Shown here piece by piece: positions 36,673 to 39,140 of a stretch of 39,140 bases of DNA (the first letter of the stretch is position 1; each line of letters starts with the position of its first letter). Source of the stretch: Colwellia psychrerythraea (GTDB taxonomy: Bacteria; Pseudomonadota; Gammaproteobacteria; Enterobacterales; Alteromonadaceae); the NCBI GenBank assembly GCA_002163005.1, contig MAAF01000045.1:4695-43834 (forward strand). Reading direction: 5' to 3'. Under the pieces are notes generated by a model. That model did no database searches. It was not told the origin of the DNA and was given only the letters and a program-made list of their open reading frames with translations. A program made the position numbers and the translations under genes.

Positions 36673-37083
36673 TGTTAACTATAAACCAATATATTTAGTA
36701 TTACCTTGGTGCCACAAAGTATTTCAAGTTTAGTCAAAGGTATTTAAACGTTACCGCTCTGAATAATAAGTCGTGTTCATCTATATGCAGGCACGATAGT
36801 ATGATCCAGTTCACGGACATATCTTCTTTCTAAGAAACCTCAAAAACCAGATGTAAATCGCACCATCTAACGTCTTCTTGGTGCGCAAACCGGAAGTTAC
36901 ACCGAAGTAACCCCTAACGTCCGCTTGAAGTACCAAATCGGACATTAGAATTAATGCTTAAATTATAATTTCTGTCCGCTAAAAATAGGCATTAGGTCTC
37001 TCAATAATTATAAAATAGAGTATTACTTGCAACATCGAGGCGGATCATACATTAGCATTCAAAGTGAGATATAAACTATAAAT
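36673..37083. other. Intergenic stretch with stacked hairpins, no gene
   Basis: About 410 bases at the border between the core genes and the accessory tail. Three hairpins follow each other: CGCACCA/TGGTGCG (36859-36885), GTTAC/GTAAC (36896-36911) and CTAACGTCCG/CGGACATTAG (36914-36948, one mismatch). The third resembles the outer arms of small mobile palindromes, but I cannot assign it. No ORF with coding character was seen. Confidence 0.55.
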
Positions 37084-37084
37084 T

Positions 37085-37108
37085 AGTGGCAATAATTACT
37101 TAGCCACT
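37085..37108 (-). terminator. Possible terminator of the minus-strand ORF
   Basis: On the minus strand AGTGGC and GCCACT form a 6-bp stem around a 12-base loop, followed by AATTTATAG. It lies just beyond the stop of the gene at 37119. The weak U tract keeps confidence low. Confidence 0.4.
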
Positions 37109-37118
37109 CCAGTGTCTT

Positions 37119-37517
37119 TTATAAGCTTAAGTCTTTCGAAAGTAGCCTTAAATTAGCTTGTAACTCTTTGTCAAAATAAGCACATTGTGCAGCCACACTA
37201 GTCAAGTTAACGCACTCTTGTTTATCTCCCATTCTTAATGCCGTAGCTTGAGACAGCACTATGTTAACAAATAACTTTTCAATATCAGCTAATGCTGAAT
37301 GAGAATCAAACTCCATTTTGTATGTATATGTCATCAATATAGCCTCAATAAGTTTCAAAAAAGCAATAATACTTTGAGGGCTATACTTATTAGTATTCAT
37401 TCCTATTAAACACTCTTCACCTTGTTTAACTAATTCTAGAGTACGTATCAAGTTCTGTTCTGTTGGTACTTTTTCACAAGTAGTAATTTCTTCTGAAATA
37501 TCTAAAAGTTTGTTCAT
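37119..37517 (-). CDS. Hypothetical helical protein
   Basis: A 132-residue protein I do not recognise. It is predicted almost wholly alpha-helical, with no signal peptide or transmembrane segment, and contains four Cys residues (TTCEK, EECLIG, QECVN, QCAYF). LIRTLELVKQGEECLIG and ALADIEKLFVNIVLSQATALRMGDKQECVN look like packed amphipathic helices; a FliS-like bundle crossed my mind but no motif supports it. The ribosome binding site is weak (CTAAAGTAG). It faces away from the small plus-strand genes to its right and may be a cassette inserted in reverse or a lineage-specific gene. Confidence 0.65.
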   Translation of the reverse strand: MNKLLDISEEITTCEKVPTEQNLIRTLELVKQGEECLIGMNTNKYSPQSIIAFLKLIEAILMTYTYKMEFDSHSALADIEKLFVNIVLSQATALRMGDKQECVNLTSVAAQCAYFDKELQANLRLLSKDLSL

Positions 37518-37960
37518 TCTACTTTAGTTCGAAATAGTTTTATTAATAGACCAGAAGTTATCATGTTTCGCATTGATAATTAAGGTTTGTGTTGCTCCAT
37601 TTTCCTTTAAGGATAGCGTTGCATTCACCATTTGAATTCAAGCGCGGAAGAAATCATAGCCGATATTACCAAAGATCGCTTTTGGCACCAATCGTCCTTC
37701 TAGGTGGATTTTTAGTATCTGACGTATGTCTGCAATGGTGGCAGAGCGGACTATTTATTGTGATAAATTCCAGCCGGAATTAAGACCGCTTGGTGGCAAC
37801 AGTGACGTTTTAGTGATATTACTTAAGTAATAAATGTGTAAATCAAAATTCTACACATATACTACAAAGGTGGTAACACCCTTAAGCAAGATCAATCTAA
37901 TTTGTTGATTTAAAGCGACTTGATGCATTTATTTAAAGTCATTATTAGGGGCGTCAAGTT
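37518..37960. other. Intergenic stretch with no confident gene
   Basis: About 440 bases. A 64-codon ORF at 37589 and a 31-codon ORF at 37735-37830 have no ribosome binding sites; this could be decayed coding sequence. The end of the stretch (37931-37960) contains ACTTGATGC-like and GCGTCAAGT arms and ATTATTAGGGGCGT, which faintly resembles the 3' end of an attC site. Confidence 0.5.
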
Positions 37961-37974
37961 TCTAAGGAGTGTTT

Positions 37975-38157
37975 GTGGCAGAATTCAAAATCCTGAGTAA
38001 TATCCTTGATTATATGGAGTCGAATGGAACTACATATAAGCTAGTCGAGGTATCGATTACTGAGGAACTTGTAATCGAAATTAATGAGGCAAACAAAACT
38101 TCATTTACACTAGCTGATTTACAGAAAGGTGCTGATAAATGCCTAGCTCATGAATGA
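37975..38157 (+). CDS. Small hypothetical protein, possible cassette gene
   Basis: A 60-residue protein starting at a GTG (37975) five bases after a strong TAAGGAG; an in-frame GTG two codons earlier overlaps that site and is less likely. The sequence MAEFKILSNILDYMESNG then TYKLVEVSITEELVIEINEAN and ending TLADLQKGADKCLAHE suggests an alpha/beta cytosolic domain. No family is recognised. It is followed 40 bases later by a small membrane protein gene, with no attC-like site between, so the two may travel together. Confidence 0.65.
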   Translation: MAEFKILSNILDYMESNGTTYKLVEVSITEELVIEINEANKTSFTLADLQKGADKCLAHE

Positions 38158-38197
38158 TTAAAACATAGCTATATGGGGGGCAGATAAATATTCTAAT

Positions 38198-38383
38198 TTG
38201 AATATAACACCTAAGGGTTTAGGTGTTGCAAGATCTAAACAAAAATCAGATGAACTTAAAGCTTCTCGCTCCTTTCTTAAAAAAGTATCTGACTATATTG
38301 AAGATCATAAAGGCTTATTTATTGCTCTTGCTTCCTTATTCGGCTTGGTCACTTTGACCATTAAGATTTTAGGAGATAAATAA
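38198..38383 (+). CDS. Small single-pass membrane protein
   Basis: A 61-residue protein with a basic, polar N-terminal half (ARSKQKSDELKASRSFLKKVSDYIEDHK) and one transmembrane helix near the C-terminus (GLFIALASLFGLVTLTIKIL). The only usual start codon in the open frame is the TTG at 38198; GGGGGGCAG lies about 16 bases upstream, too far for a good site, so the exact start is uncertain. Its stop overlaps the ATG of the next gene (TAATG), implying translational coupling and a joint function with the zinc-ribbon protein. Function is unknown. Confidence 0.6.
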   Translation: MNITPKGLGVARSKQKSDELKASRSFLKKVSDYIEDHKGLFIALASLFGLVTLTIKILGDK

Positions 38384-38622
38384 TGGAAAATAAACAATTC
38401 AGTATTTCCTTAAAATGTTTGTTTTGTGATTGTGAATTACAAGCTGATGCAGAAAAAGAGTTTGCTTCTGGTGACATGCTTAAGTGCCAAGAGTGCCAAG
38501 AGTGCGACGAGTTGAATGATTATGATGCTTTAATCGATGTTGCATCAGATGAAGGTAAAGCACTTGCTGAAGACTATGCAAAAAGAGAAATTGAAAAAAT
38601 GCTTAAAAAGTCATTCAAGTAA
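38383..38622 (+). CDS. Small zinc-ribbon-like protein with duplicated Cys motif
   Basis: A 79-residue cytosolic protein. An N-terminal zinc-ribbon-like fold is formed by LKCLFCDCEL (CxxC) and MLKCQECQECDELNDYDAL, followed by an acidic-basic helix ending EIEKMLKKSFK. The second knuckle carries three Cys spaced CxxCxxC because a 9-base unit is duplicated; a single CxxC-x-ELND would be expected from the first knuckle. Nucleic-acid or protein binding is inferred from the zinc-ribbon shape only. The ATG overlaps the stop of the membrane protein gene. An attC-like element follows 20 bases after its stop. Confidence 0.75.
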   Translation: MENKQFSISLKCLFCDCELQADAEKEFASGDMLKCQECQECDELNDYDALIDVASDEGKALAEDYAKREIEKMLKKSFK

Positions 38623-38641
38623 TAGAAACTTAATAAGAAAA

Positions 38642-38718
38642 TAAACAAGGACACGTAACAGTTGGCTACGCTTCGCTACACAATTTTAGAATTACTTAGC
38701 CTGTTTTTTGGGCGTTGG
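38642..38718 (+). repeat. attC-like recombination site, copy 1
   Basis: An imperfect palindrome between two short ORFs. GGACACGTAACAGTTGGCTA on the left partly pairs with the right side, where TAGCCTGTTTTTTGGGC precedes GTTGGT; AACAG and GGCTA are matched in the complement. The loop region is TACGCTTCGCTACACA. The 3' end GGGCGTTGG fits the attC R' box (GTTRRRY) at five or six positions. It shares about 45 bases with copy 2. Confidence 0.7.
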
Positions 38719-38735
38719 TATGCACAAGGATTATC

Positions 38736-38960
38736 ATGAGCAACTCGGAAATCACAACTTCACAAGAAATACTTCTTCAAGTTACTAAAATTGTTGAAAC
38801 TGAATGTGCTCAAGATGCGAGTAAATTGTTAGCCGATGGTTTCATTTTACTTGGTGTTGGAAATAGTGTTTTTGTAGATAATGATAGTCGCTTTGTTTAT
38901 AGCCTTGGTTTCACTAAACCAATTGAAGAGCTGAGCCACTGGGCTAGTTCTAATTTTTAA
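38736..38960 (+). CDS. Small hypothetical protein between two attC-like sites
   Basis: A 74-residue protein starting at the ATG at 38736 with ACAAGGAT upstream; an in-frame TTG seven codons earlier falls in the attC-like site and is not preferred. The sequence has an N-terminal amphipathic helix (SQEILLQVTKIVETECAQDASKLL) and a beta-rich half (GFILLGVGNSVFVDNDSRFVYSLGF) ending HWASSNF. No family is recognised. One ORF filling almost the whole space between two attC-like elements is the structure of an integron gene cassette. Confidence 0.75.
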   Translation: MSNSEITTSQEILLQVTKIVETECAQDASKLLADGFILLGVGNSVFVDNDSRFVYSLGFTKPIEELSHWASSNF

Positions 38961-38970
38961 CAATGTGCAT

Positions 38971-39068
38971 ATAACAAGGTCAATAAATAGCGGACACGCA
39001 ACAGTTGGCTCGGTTACGCTTCGCTGCACATTTTAGCAAACTGTTATCAGCCCCTTAAATGGGCTACA
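38971..39068 (+). repeat. attC-like recombination site, copy 2
   Basis: A longer imperfect palindrome: ATAACAAGGTCAATAAAT on the left, GGACACGCAACAGTTGGCT, then TTACGCTTCGCTGCACATTT, and on the right AGCAAACTGTTATCAG with GCCCCTTAAATGGGC. AACAGTTGGCT pairs with AGCAAACTGTT with one bulge or mismatch. The right end closely resembles the CAGCCCCTTA...GGGC end of Vibrio VCR sites, but GTTA is replaced by TACATG, so the recombination box looks degenerate. Confidence 0.72.
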
Positions 39069-39087
39069 TGTACAGCGAGGAAATCAC

Positions 39088-39140
39088 ATGGATAACGTAA
39101 TTCCTTTCCCTAAAAACCTCGATGATTTTAAAGAGGTTGG
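39088..39140 (+). CDS. Partial ORF at the right edge, probable cassette gene
   Basis: An ATG at 39088 with an excellent GCGAGGAAA ribosome binding site opens a frame that runs off the window: MDNVIPFPKNLDDFKEV. VIPFPKN-type starts are common in small cytosolic proteins and give no function. It begins 20 bases after the second attC-like site, the usual cassette position. Confidence 0.7.
   Translation, partial: MDNVIPFPKNLDDFKEV

Noticed and set aside
37119..37517. FliS-like flagellar chaperone
   Set aside because: Only a general helical pattern supports it; there are no FliS motifs and no flagellar genes nearby.
37589..37783. 64-codon ORF in the accessory tail, and a 31-codon ORF at 37735
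   Set aside because: No ribosome binding site or recognisable domain; could be decayed coding DNA but there is no homologue I can name.
1..39140. CRISPR array, tRNA or rRNA genes, prophage or insertion sequence
   Set aside because: No regularly spaced repeats, tRNA cloverleaf signatures, rRNA, transposase or phage proteins were recognised on either strand.

Overview
The window looks like chromosomal DNA from an AT-rich marine gammaproteobacterium of the order Alteromonadales, most like Colwellia. This rests on gene content, on gene order (rsmE-gshB-yqgE-yqgF; zapA/ygfB-pepP-ubiH-ubiI-gcvTHP with a 6S RNA beside zapA) and on protein character. The genus is an inference; no database search was run.

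Layout. 1-6.5 kb: a LysR regulator, a DUF2982-type membrane protein, two DUF4124 exported proteins (one fused to an M23 peptidase domain), and a three-gene ABC exporter operon (membrane fusion lipoprotein, ATPase, ABC-2 permease) with overlapping genes. 6.6-9.6 kb: the conserved rsmE-gshB-yqgE-yqgF block. 9.7-14.3 kb: an exported protein of unknown function, metK with a MetJ-type operator, murI with no convincing start codon, and an MFS transporter. 14.3-15.6 kb: a GAF-domain histidine kinase.

16-25 kb is a nutrient acquisition island. A Cache-domain histidine kinase and a LuxR/NarL response regulator lie on the minus strand. After a 945-base divergent regulatory gap come a DcaP-like porin, a three-component TRAP transporter (dctP, dctQ, dctM) and a chemoreceptor. 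The kinase and the chemoreceptor carry recognisably the same sensor domain, so gene control, outer- and inner-membrane uptake and chemotaxis probably respond to one class of small carboxylate.

25-36.6 kb is a housekeeping block: 6S RNA, zapA, ygfB, pepP, two ubiquinone hydroxylases and the glycine cleavage genes gcvT, gcvH and gcvP, with several hairpins between genes and a REP-like palindrome cluster between ubiH and ubiI. GcvH appears to lack 11 residues just after the lipoyl-lysine hairpin.

36.6-39.1 kb is accessory DNA: small unknown genes, stacked hairpins, and two copies of an imperfectly palindromic element of about 75-100 bases, each following short ORFs. These closely resemble integron attC sites, so the window probably runs into a gene-cassette array at its right edge. 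No integrase is visible here.
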